This document shows, in pieces, positions 1 through 5,700 of a DNA stretch of 7,698 bases. The stretch spans positions 1-7,698 of the forward strand of contig JAJRBL010000029.1 of assembly GCA_028679485.1 (NCBI GenBank), in the 5' to 3' direction. The stretch comes from Methanospirillum sp. Its GTDB lineage: Archaea; Halobacteriota; Methanomicrobia; Methanomicrobiales; Methanospirillaceae. The stretch's first letter is position 1, and every line of letters starts with the position of its first letter. Under the pieces are notes generated by a model. It was given only the letters and a program-made list of their open reading frames with translations. It had not been told where the DNA came from and searched no databases. Both the position numbers and the translations under genes were made by a program.

Positions 1-1
1 C

Positions 2-712
2 GAGGATAAACTTTCAGCAGCTTTCTCCCCCAGGACAAAGGCGGTAATTCTAAATACCCCTAATAACCCTACCGGAAAGGTATTTTCAAAACAGGAACTT
101 TCACAGATACGTGATCTCTGTATGGACTATGATGCCTGTGTGTTTGTGGATGAGATCTACGAGCACATTACCTTTGACGGGTATAAACACCTCTCTCTCT
201 CCTCACTTGAGGGGATGTCTGACCGAACCGTGACTATCGGAAGTTTTTCAAAGACATACAGCGTTACTGGCTGGAGAGTCGGTTATACCCTGGCTGCTCC
301 TGCACTCACTGACGAGATAAGAAAGATTCATGATTTTCTGACGGTCGGTGCACCAGCCCCGCTTCAGCATGCCTGTGTCACGGCATGTACCTTCCCTCCC
401 TCCTATTACCGGGAACTCGCGGAGATGTACACCAGAAAACGGGATATCTTATACAAAGGGCTAATAAATGCCGGTTTTTCCTGTAAAAAACCTCAGGGTG
501 CATACTATCTGTTCAGTGAGATCGAAGGGTTCGGGATGGACGATGTCACGTTTGCCAGGTACCTGGTCGAGCATGTCGGAGTCGCGGTGGTGCCGGGGAG
601 CAGTTTTTATAAGTCCGGCGGATCAGGAAAGGTTCGGTTCACCTTCTCAAAAGAGGAGGAAACCCTTCATGAGGCGTGCTTGAGGCTTGAAAATATCAAT
701 GATTATCGATAG
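2..712 (+). CDS. Class I/II pyridoxal-phosphate aminotransferase, C-terminal part (5' end outside window)
   Basis: The reading frame is open from base 2 and gives 236 residues. About 140 N-terminal residues of a typical 380-residue enzyme lie outside the window. Visible fold-type I aminotransferase motifs, in order, are NTPNNPTGKVF near the left edge, VFVDEIYE with the Asp that pairs with the PLP ring nitrogen, and SFSKTYSVTGWRVGY with the Schiff-base Lys codon at 251-253. Near the C-terminus GKVRFTFS carries the Arg that normally binds the substrate carboxylate. The family moves amino groups between an amino acid and a 2-oxo acid in the cytoplasm. The lysine-region motif resembles the methionine/kynurenine/aspartate aminotransferase subgroup, but the substrate cannot be told from this part. 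An internal ATG at 122 is not the real start because conserved sequence precedes it. The gene looks intact to its TAG stop. Confidence 0.95.
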   Translation, partial: EDKLSAAFSPRTKAVILNTPNNPTGKVFSKQELSQIRDLCMDYDACVFVDEIYEHITFDGYKHLSLSSLEGMSDRTVTIGSFSKTYSVTGWRVGYTLAAPALTDEIRKIHDFLTVGAPAPLQHACVTACTFPPSYYRELAEMYTRKRDILYKGLINAGFSCKKPQGAYYLFSEIEGFGMDDVTFARYLVEHVGVAVVPGSSFYKSGGSGKVRFTFSKEEETLHEACLRLENINDYR

Positions 713-1083
713 TAGCACACAATAAACGGTACAAGACAAAGTATCGTGCACCTGCCCCGGATGCGGCACCAATATAACCAGATAAATCGTGATTCAAAGT
801 CAAATTTCCTGCAAAATAAGAAATCTTCGAAGTAATGGAATTGTCAATAACGGAGAACCGTAATGAATCAGACAGATGGGGAGATGAAAAAAAAGGAGAG
901 ATTGAAGAAGTTGGTAGTTTTTTGATAAAAAAGCAGAATACTCTGATTTAACCCGATATTCTTTTATTATGAAAAACCCGGGTCTCTCCGTACCGGCTTG
1001 ACCGAATTCCGGATCCGGTTCTTCAGGAAGAACGGAAGATCATCATTCCCTTGTTATTCCGGCCAATGAAGATCCCAGCGTAA
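713..1083. other. Gene-poor AT-rich intergenic region
   Basis: No convincing gene lies here. The stretch contains a possible 20-codon ORF (863-925, plus strand) with GGAG at 852-855, seven bases before its ATG, and a Lys-rich product. The ORF ends in the A/T inverted repeat TTTTTTGATAAAAAA (918-932). That repeat could stop transcription in either direction, including from the minus-strand regulator gene. A short reading with CTCPGCGTN (747-773) resembles a zinc-ribbon end but has no start codon. A near-perfect palindrome lies at 1018-1033. Confidence 0.6.
1018..1033. repeat. 7-bp inverted repeat downstream of the HxlR gene
   Basis: GTTCTTC and GAAGAAC are perfect complements separated by two bases (AG). 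An adjoining CCGGATCCGG palindrome sits at 1009-1018. The repeat lies about 50 bases past the end of the minus-strand HxlR gene. It could be a weak terminator hairpin or a protein-binding site. There is no T tract next to it, so a terminator role is uncertain. Confidence 0.35.
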
Positions 1084-1413
1084 TCACTTCCCGGGTACAT
1101 GCTCCGATCCCCATGCTGCCATCTGTTCCAGGATGGGAACCAGACTTTTCCCTTTTTCCGTTAAGGAATATTCCACCCTGGGCGGTATCTCCGGGTATTC
1201 TTCGCGATGGATCAGATCCTCACTTTCTAGGGCACGTAACTGCTGGCTCAGGATTTTATCTGATATCGTCGGCAGTCGTTTCTTGAGCTGCCCGTACCGC
1301 TGCACGTTCTCGGAATAGATCAGCCATAGTAAAACACATTGCCATTTTCACCCGACAATAGAAACGGTGTACGACATAGGGCAGACCAGGGGATCGATAG
1401 GCCCTTCTTTCAC
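1084..1413 (-). pseudogene. HxlR-family winged-helix regulator broken by an in-frame TGA
   Basis: HxlR proteins are small winged-helix DNA-binding regulators, often of redox or aldehyde-stress genes, usually transcribed away from their targets. The gene starts at GTG 1413-1411, nine bases after GGAG (1426-1423). It reads about 109 codons, the normal family length. N-terminal CPMSYTVSIVG carries the conserved Cys (codon 11). Codon 22 (1350-1348) is TGA where the family has the second Gly of GGKW, so the reading is IVG-stop-KWQCVLLWLIYS. The rest is unbroken in the same frame: RYGQLKKRLP, the recognition helix SDKILSQQLRALE, and the wing with PPRVEYSLTEKGKSL. A single GGA-to-TGA change explains the break. 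Re-initiation at GTG 1305 would give 73 residues without the first helix, unlikely to fold normally. Sequencing error or read-through are alternatives. Confidence 0.85.
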
Positions 1414-1516
1414 GTGATCACTCTCCTTTTCGTAAGTATCTCACCAGATTGTTCGTCTGTACTTTAACTCAATGTACCTTCTTATAACAATCTGCAAAAA
1501 AACCGAGGAAAAAGAA
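1414..1516. promoter_or_regulatory. Divergent promoter region between HxlR and the SnoaL/flavoprotein operon
   Basis: This 103-base gap must hold both promoters. For the plus operon, CTTATAAC (1481-1488) is a plausible archaeal TATA box. It would start transcription near 1508-1513, just before the GTG at 1517. For the minus gene, TTAAAGTA (1468-1461) is a weaker candidate. An inverted repeat AAGTA (1434-1438) with TACTT (1460-1464) could be an operator half-site pair for an HxlR dimer. That assignment is a guess from spacing and context only. Confidence 0.4.
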
Positions 1517-1948
1517 GTGGTACCTCATATGATTAACCGTCCCCCGTTGGTGATAACCGCAGCGCAAAGATATCTCTCCCTCGTAAAAGGCGAATCCATA
1601 GATTCGTGGATAAACATCTGGGCCGATGATGCAGTTGTGGAATTCCCGTACGCCCCGGATCCCAATCCCCGGCGGCTGGAGGGGAAAAAGGCAATTTACG
1701 AATATTACAAAGATATCTCCCCGGTATTTGAACTGCTCAGGGAAAAACCGCTGGTATCCTACCTCTCTACCGATCCCCATGTCGGGGTATTCGAGATCTC
1801 TCTTGAGTTTTTCATCAGGTCGACAGGAAAGGATTACATCCAGGATTATATCAGCGTGGTAAGGGTCAGTGATGACGGCCTGATCGTCTTCTACCGAGAA
1901 TACTTTGATCCGGTTCGTGGACAAAAGGCCTTTCATCCCGAGGGGTAA
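1517..1948 (+). CDS. SnoaL-like (NTF2-fold) protein
   Basis: This small protein of about 143 residues has the NTF2/SnoaL alpha-beta cone pattern. An N-terminal helix (ITAAQRYLSLV) precedes WINIWADDAVVEFPYAP, then LEGKKAIYEYY, and the strand-end hallmark VFYREYFDPV near the C-terminus. Members include polyketide cyclases, isomerases and non-enzymatic ligand binders, so the substrate cannot be named. I chose GTG 1517-1519 because GAGGA (1505-1509) sits seven bases before it, and because the upstream ATG 1472 overlaps the likely TATA box and has no ribosome site. ATG 1529 is a second option. The stop codon is embedded just after the ribosome site of the next gene, four bases before its ATG, so the two genes are very probably co-transcribed and translationally coupled. 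The divergent HxlR regulator suggests inducible expression. Confidence 0.85.
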   Translation: MVPHMINRPPLVITAAQRYLSLVKGESIDSWINIWADDAVVEFPYAPDPNPRRLEGKKAIYEYYKDISPVFELLREKPLVSYLSTDPHVGVFEISLEFFIRSTGKDYIQDYISVVRVSDDGLIVFYREYFDPVRGQKAFHPEG

Positions 1949-1952
1949 GATC

Positions 1953-2555
1953 ATGAAAGTGCTCGGAATACTGGGTAGCCCGCGTCCGAACGGCAATACG
2001 GCAACTCTCCTGTGCCAGGTTCTTGCAGGTGCAGCTGCTCAGGGTGCCACGACAACCATGATCTCTGCAGATAAACTCGCAGTCCGTGCCTGTACAAACT
2101 GTGATGCATGCAAAGGGACCGGGCAATGCGTCATCGACGACGATATGCAGGAAGTCTATTACAGGATAAACGAAGCTGACGTTGTCATTTTCGCATCTCC
2201 CAATTATATGGGCGGGATTTCAGGACATCTCAAACCGCTCATCGACCGGCTGTATCTCTACCTCTCGGTGAACGAAACAGGAGAATTAAGGACAACGATA
2301 GAAAATCCGAAAAAAGTTGCACTGCTTCTCACGCAGAATGCTCCCCGGGAATACACGCATTACACCGAGGCTTTCACCCCATTACGGGGCGTTCTTCACC
2401 TGATCTTCCAGGGGAGTTTTGATCCGGAGAAAGAATCATTGGTTGCACCAATGCTCGTCGCACCATCCATGAATGGCTCAAGAAGCGTAGTGGACAACCC
2501 GCACTTCCTGCAGGAAGCATATGACTTCGGTGCCGGATTGGTACGGACAAAATGA
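1953..2555 (+). CDS. Iron-sulfur flavoprotein (Isf-like, NAD(P)H-dependent FMN reductase family)
   Basis: This 200-residue flavodoxin-fold protein starts with KVLGILGSPRPNGNTATLL, the FMN phosphate-binding loop. It continues to ASPNYMGGISGHLKPLIDR (residues 81-99), the second FMN-contact segment. Between them lies CTNCDACKGTGQC with cysteines 47, 50, 53 and 59. This C-x2-C-x2-C-x5-C spacing fits the compact motif that holds a 4Fe-4S cluster in the archaeal iron-sulfur flavoproteins studied in Methanosarcina. Those proteins pass electrons from ferredoxin and have been linked to oxygen and peroxide reduction. The ATG at 1953 follows GAGGGG (1940-1945), which overlaps the stop of the SnoaL-like gene, indicating coupling. 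The electron donor and acceptor here are inferred only from the family. The gene is intact and ends 36 bases from a convergent gene. Confidence 0.92.
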   Translation: MKVLGILGSPRPNGNTATLLCQVLAGAAAQGATTTMISADKLAVRACTNCDACKGTGQCVIDDDMQEVYYRINEADVVIFASPNYMGGISGHLKPLIDRLYLYLSVNETGELRTTIENPKKVALLLTQNAPREYTHYTEAFTPLRGVLHLIFQGSFDPEKESLVAPMLVAPSMNGSRSVVDNPHFLQEAYDFGAGLVRTK

Positions 2556-2558
2556 GAT

Positions 2559-2574
2559 GCAGGGAGGATCCTGC
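2559..2574. terminator. Small stem-loop in the convergent gap
   Basis: GCAGG (2559-2563) pairs with CCTGC (2570-2574) around a six-base loop, in the 36-base gap between the flavoprotein gene and the convergent DUF3795 gene. There is no strong T tract on the plus side. On the minus side a short ATTTTC run follows. It may help separate the two transcripts, with low certainty. Confidence 0.3.
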
Positions 2575-2591
2575 GGGAAAATAGAGAAGAT

Positions 2592-3002
2592 TCACGGATT
2601 GCAGGTAAGGCAGCGGGAACGATGCACACAGAGTAAGCCCTGACACGTGCTGCAGGTATACTTTTCAGACTGATGAGCCAGGAAAGCATCCATGCCCTTG
2701 TCCCTGATCTCGATCAGGTTCTCGATCATGCTCATCCCGTATTTCGTACGATATCTGGTATCCAGCTGCTTCAATCGCTTACAGGGCATGTCTTCACATT
2801 CATAACAGAAATGAGAGGCATTATCCCGGTTCGTGGGACAGTTCCTGATAATGCATGACTGGCAGAATTTGGATTTATCCGGGCTGTCTCCCCAGCATCC
2901 CGGGCATTTCTTCCTGGAACGCTGAAAGGCCTGGCATAAGGCACAATTCATACCACAGGGGGCGATCAGTCCGGGGGTGAGGATGGGATGAATCTTTTCC
3001 AT
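2592..3002 (-). CDS. DUF3795 cysteine-rich protein
   Basis: The 136-residue product has 16 cysteines in paired clusters: APCGMNCALC (16, 20, 23), CPGC (33, 36), CQSCIIRNC (47, 50, 55), CYECEDMPC (66, 69, 74), and a C-terminal set at 117, 120, 125, 131 and 134. This is the DUF3795 pattern seen in many anaerobic archaea and bacteria. It suggests bound zinc or iron-sulfur clusters. The function is unknown. There is no signal peptide or membrane segment. The ATG at 3002 is supported by conserved PCGMNC soon after it and by a strong TATA box about 25 bases upstream, which implies a leaderless or nearly leaderless mRNA. The ribosome site is correspondingly weak (AGGA only three bases away). It lies downstream of rsgA on the same strand but has its own promoter. 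The C-terminal LLCVHRSRC is also typical of the family. Confidence 0.9.
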   Translation of the reverse strand: MEKIHPILTPGLIAPCGMNCALCQAFQRSRKKCPGCWGDSPDKSKFCQSCIIRNCPTNRDNASHFCYECEDMPCKRLKQLDTRYRTKYGMSMIENLIEIRDKGMDAFLAHQSEKYTCSTCQGLLCVHRSRCLTCNP

Positions 3003-3023
3003 ACATCCTGTTGAGGTGGTACC

Positions 3024-3031
3024 TATTTATA
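3024..3031 (-). promoter_or_regulatory. TATA box for the DUF3795 gene
   Basis: The minus strand reads GGTATAAATAGG, a near-consensus archaeal TATA box. Its centre is about 25 bases before the ATG at 3002, so transcription should start at or within a few bases of the start codon. Confidence 0.65.
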
Positions 3032-3197
3032 CCTGGTAAATCTGCCAGAATCATCCTCTTCGGCTGTTTATCAGGCACCACCGTCTGGTGATCGTCCCTC
3101 CGGAAGGCCAAGGGCTTTCATCCCGTCCGGGAGGTACCGATATCCGGCGGGGCGAATGGCACTGGCATGCACCGATCCCTTCCTCCGCCCGAAAGGG

Positions 3198-4301
3198 TTA
3201 GTGCCTCCCGTTTCCTGCCTTCCTCTCGCTGGCAATCTCCTTCGCGAACCTGCTGATCTCCCTGAACTTCTTCTTCTCAAACCGTTTCAGTCCGATATCA
3301 GCCTTATCCCGTTCAAACGCCACTTCTTTCAGGATCTTCTTATACCTGGCGAGCCGGTCGGGATCCAGTACCCCTTCTTCGACCGCCTGGCGGACGGCAC
3401 ATCCCGGCTCACCATCGTGGGAACAGTCTGAAAACCGGCACCTAGTAGCATACTTTAGGATATCGTCAAACGTCTCTGCGATGCTCTCCTCTGCGGTCCA
3501 TACCCTGATCTCCCGAAGGCCGGGCGTGTCTATCAGCGAACTTCCGTCAGGAAGGGAGAGAAGATGCCTGACCGTAGTCGTATGATGCCCTCTTCCGTCA
3601 TCTTCCCTGATATCTCCGGTCTCCTGGACCGTCTCCCCGGTGAGTGCATTGGTAAGGGTTGACTTCCCGACTCCTGATGAACCGACGAAGACCACGGTTC
3701 TTCCCGACCCGAGGTAGGGGTTCAGGTCTTCGAGTCCGGTCTTCTCCGCGGCACTCACCGGGACGACCGGGATATCCCTGATCTCCCGGGTTATTACCCC
3801 GACCTGGCCTGCGATATCAGGAGAGGTGTCTGCCTTATTCAGGATTATCACCGGCCTCGCACCCGAACTCCTGGTTATGAGCAGGTAGCGTTCCAGGCGT
3901 GGAATGCTCAGATCTGACCCGGGTTCGGTCACGATGAAGACCGTGTCGATATTGGCGGCAATCACCTGTTCTCCGGCAGAATCCCCTGCACCGCCACGGG
4001 CAAGCGAGTTTTTCCTCTGCAGTATCGCGACTATGATCCTGGTTGCCGATTCAGGCTGGTTCAGAATCACCACGAAATCCCCGACGACCGGGAAGATCTT
4101 TCCGGACCTCATCGCTCCCGATACCGGGACCGAGATTATCCCATCCTGGACGATCACCTCGTACCTGGTCTTGTGTACGGTGCAGACCCTGCCGGGTATG
4201 TACGGTCCCTTGAAGGTTATCCAGAGATCCTGCCAGTACTGGTTCCACCCGGGTAAGGCAAAGGATGACGATGAATATGAACGGTTGTCAGTATTCGGCA
4301 T
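3198..4301 (-). CDS. rsgA: Ribosome small-subunit-dependent GTPase RsgA (YjeQ family)
   Basis: In bacteria RsgA binds the 30S subunit and uses GTP hydrolysis in its late maturation. The 367-residue protein has the full family layout. An OB-fold region lies at about 35-95. A circularly permuted GTPase domain follows, with G4 NKAD (155-158), G5 SAA (183-185), the G1 P-loop GSSGVGKST (207-215), a switch region GRGHHTTTVRHL (236-247) and G3 DTPG (258-261). The C-terminal zinc motif uses Cys288, Cys293, His295 and Cys301. A Lys/Arg-rich tail follows, suited to RNA contact. The family is essentially bacterial but has members in some methanogens, so in an archaeon it suggests old lateral transfer. 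No key motif is missing. The ATG at 4301 has no clear ribosome site, which fits a short leader. GWNQYWQDLW near the N-terminus is typical and supports this start. Confidence 0.95.
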   Translation of the reverse strand: MPNTDNRSYSSSSFALPGWNQYWQDLWITFKGPYIPGRVCTVHKTRYEVIVQDGIISVPVSGAMRSGKIFPVVGDFVVILNQPESATRIIVAILQRKNSLARGGAGDSAGEQVIAANIDTVFIVTEPGSDLSIPRLERYLLITRSSGARPVIILNKADTSPDIAGQVGVITREIRDIPVVPVSAAEKTGLEDLNPYLGSGRTVVFVGSSGVGKSTLTNALTGETVQETGDIREDDGRGHHTTTVRHLLSLPDGSSLIDTPGLREIRVWTAEESIAETFDDILKYATRCRFSDCSHDGEPGCAVRQAVEEGVLDPDRLARYKKILKEVAFERDKADIGLKRFEKKKFREISRFAKEIASERKAGNGRH

Positions 4302-4330
4302 GAAAAGAGGTCATCCCCGGGGTATAACTG

Positions 4331-4337
4331 ATTTATC
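4331..4337 (-). promoter_or_regulatory. rsgA: Possible TATA box for rsgA
   Basis: GATAAAT on the minus strand lies about 30 bases before the rsgA ATG and would place the transcript start about 8 bases upstream of it. TTATACC at 4328-4322 is a second candidate and would give a leaderless transcript. A 10-bp inverted repeat, CATCCCCGGG (4312-4321) with CCCGGGGATG (4399-4408), brackets this region. Confidence 0.4.
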
Positions 4338-4413
4338 CTCATCCGGGGGAGGAATTGTGTGGTCAGCCTTTTGTTTCAGGTGTCTGTCTGCGAGGTAACC
4401 CGGGGATGCATCA

Positions 4414-4626
4414 TCATGCTCTCACCCCCGATTCATTGCCGGTGTCAGGGAATCTGAAACATCCTTGCGGTATTGTCATAACGAAAAGTACCCCTTCTCC
4501 CGGTTCACCCTTCTCTTCGATCGATAGATTGGTGATACCGAGGATCTCGCGGATCAAGAAAAGCCCGAGACCTGTATTCTTACCATAGCCCTTCTGAAAC
4601 AGGTTGGGTTTCTCCCTGGCGTGATC
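4414..4626 (-). pseudogene. Histidine kinase remnant: C-terminal end of the ATPase domain
   Basis: The minus strand encodes the last part of a sensor histidine kinase ATPase domain. NLFQKGYGKNTGLGLFL (F box and G2 box, codons from 4605 down) is followed by IREILGITNLSIEEKGEPG, FVMTIPQG and a short tail ending at TGA 4416-4414. Similarity may reach back to about 4626 (DHAREKP). A stop codon then follows upstream in frame. The sensor, PAS, dimerisation, N-box and G1-box regions are all absent, so this cannot be a working kinase. It precedes rsgA on the same strand by 112 bases. The truncated 5' side meets the truncated 5' side of a membrane-protein fragment on the opposite strand, pointing to a deletion scar. 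Confidence 0.85.
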
Positions 4627-4859
4627 TTGTCGTGATGATCCTTTTCGGCGTGATTTTCAACAATATTGTCGGAGCGATCTGGGGTTCAGCATCGCTTGCA
4701 CTGGGGGGCATGATCTTGTGGTCCTATATTTTCCCCACTTTCTATGCCTGGTTTATCGGTAATGTTGTCTTATGCCTCGTTCTGCTTCCGGCGAACCTCC
4801 ATATCATGACCCCCCGGATCAGGCACCATGAATTGTTTGTCAGCGGATACTGGAGATGA
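4617..4859 (+). pseudogene. C-terminal fragment of a multi-pass membrane protein
   Basis: From about WRDLVVMILFGVIFNN the plus strand reads a clearly membrane-type sequence. One hydrophobic segment contains IVGAIWGSASLALGGMILW and a second contains YAWFIGNVVLCLVLLPANL. A polar end, TPRIRHHELFVSGYWR, runs to TGA 4857-4859. The pattern looks like the last two helices of a larger transporter-like protein, perhaps an ECF substrate-binding-like component, but I do not recognise the family firmly. GTG 4632 could start a 75-residue product, but there is no ribosome site, and the frame runs open into DNA that encodes the kinase remnant on the other strand. I read it as a 5'-truncated remnant. A short real gene is less likely. 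Confidence 0.6.
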
Positions 4860-5011
4860 AGGGTATCCAGGTGGAAGACCGTCTGGGATGCCGGTTACGG
4901 TGGTAGGGGCCGGAAGGACGGGAAGATGACCGACTCCCCCTCCGCGATGGGACGCGAACACCCACGGTCACCAGGCCCCGTACCTGGCACCGCTCCCCCC
5001 AGAAAAGAGGT

Positions 5012-5029
5012 GTTGCAACCGGTTGCAAC
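5012..5029. repeat. 18-bp perfect palindrome, candidate operator
   Basis: GTTGCAACCGGTTGCAAC is identical to its own reverse complement. Such a site suits a dimeric helix-turn-helix regulator. A related half site, CGGTGCAACC, lies at 5107-5116. No adjacent intact gene makes the target obvious. Confidence 0.6.
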
Positions 5030-5389
5030 TCCAAAAACCAAACGGATCTGATCGTTACCCGGGTATACGCTGGATTTTCTCACTCCCCTGATCGCACGGG
5101 TAAACCCGGTGCAACCATCGGAAGATCGCCCTCTTTGCCCGGGCTGCAGGGAACGGGTTCCATCTCCGCAAATATGGTAACATATCCCCTGAATTTGGTT
5201 TCAGACTCATTTCTATCGGTTTTATCGGTATCACTTATACACTGTTTCAGACAACACTGGTATGTCACACGGAGCCTGCACAGTTGCGTCGGGAAGCCGG
5301 CCAATAATCAGGTTCTCTGTAACCGAGCAGCGTTCAACATGTCCTCCTACAAATGTTGTACCACTCTCATCATCCAACAGAAATTCCCC

Positions 5390-5433
5390 GGTCAGGAGGG
5401 GATTTCATCTCCTCCGTTCTCTTCCTCCTGACC
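5390..5433. repeat. 10-bp inverted repeat with a nested alternative stem
   Basis: GGTCAGGAGG (5390-5399) and CCTCCTGACC (5424-5433) are perfect complements with 24 bases between them. Part of the left arm, GGAGGGGAT (5395-5403), can instead pair with ATCTCCTCC (5407-5415) around a three-base loop, with one mismatch. The two stems exclude each other. Purine/pyrimidine bias makes chance pairing easier, so function is unproven. Confidence 0.5.
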
Positions 5434-5448
5434 ATAACCAAACTTCAC

Positions 5449-5468
5449 CCGGCCGCCGGTGCGGCCGG
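5449..5468. repeat. GC-rich perfect hairpin, terminator-like on plus strand
   Basis: CCGGCCGC (5449-5456) and GCGGCCGG (5461-5468) form an 8-bp all-GC stem with loop CGGT, followed on the plus strand by CTTTCC. The T tract is short, so it is only a possible terminator. Confidence 0.5.
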
Positions 5469-5653
5469 CTTTCCTCCTCCAGTATTCAGTTGAGTACCTC
5501 TGACTTCAGGATTGAACCGTACAGTTACTCAAGCAGCACCACCCGTATTAATCTGGCAAACGTGCATTGCTCATGTTTGACGATGGTTATCAGGTTATAC
5601 CAATGAGAAACAGTAATATTCTCCGGGATAAGTGGATAATGGGCAGAGCAGGC

Positions 5654-5691
5654 TTTAGAATAACCTTCTTTTTCACATAGATTATTCTAAA
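5654..5691. repeat. 10-bp inverted repeat just upstream of the CAP gene
   Basis: TTTAGAATAA (5654-5663) and TTATTCTAAA (5682-5691) are perfect AT-rich complements with an 18-base spacer. The right arm ends nine bases before the GTG at 5701. It could be an operator or RNA hairpin controlling that gene. Confidence 0.5.
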
Positions 5692-5700
5692 CCTCATGCA

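Larger units (their letters stand above)
4860..5700. other. Repeat-rich 840-base stretch without an intact gene
   Basis: Open frames here are short, Ser/Arg-rich or Cys-rich, and lack ribosome sites, so none is called. The stretch holds an 18-bp perfect palindrome (5012-5029) with a related degenerate site at 5107-5116. It also holds a bulged hairpin at 5094-5112, a direct repeat TATCGGT (5214-5220, 5223-5229), long inverted repeats at 5390-5433, 5449-5468 and 5654-5691, and a possible decayed minus-strand coding sequence around 5231-5545. A 51-codon minus ORF (5210-5055) has TATAAG about 28 bases upstream of its ATG, but I do not recognise the product. Confidence 0.55.

Noticed and set aside
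747..785. Zinc-ribbon-like reading CTCPGCGTNITR
   Set aside because: Only about 18 codons between stops and no start codon. At most a remnant.
1348..1350. TGA as a recoded selenocysteine or glycine codon
   Set aside because: The family has Gly here, not Cys, and no other sign of TGA recoding is seen. Other genes in the window end at TGA normally.
1469..1996. 175-codon minus-strand open frame
   Set aside because: Antisense to the SnoaL-like gene, with no family motifs.
3074..3124. 16-codon minus ORF between rsgA and the DUF3795 gene
   Set aside because: No ribosome site and too short to judge.
4640..4700. Kinase N-box-like text in another minus frame (NIVENHAEKDHH)
   Set aside because: It overlaps convincing membrane-protein coding on the plus strand and would need a frameshift. 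Likely chance.
4888..4929. Short frame MPVTVVGAGRTGR resembling a Rossmann start
   Set aside because: Stops after 13 codons with no continuation in nearby frames. Likely chance.
5135..5431. 98-codon plus-strand open frame
   Set aside because: Scattered Cys and Ser, no motif, no ribosome site, and it overlaps inverted repeats.
5262..5606. 114-codon plus-strand open frame
   Set aside because: It is Ser/Arg-rich with no ribosome site or family resemblance, and the opposite strand reads more like protein. Treated as a shadow frame.
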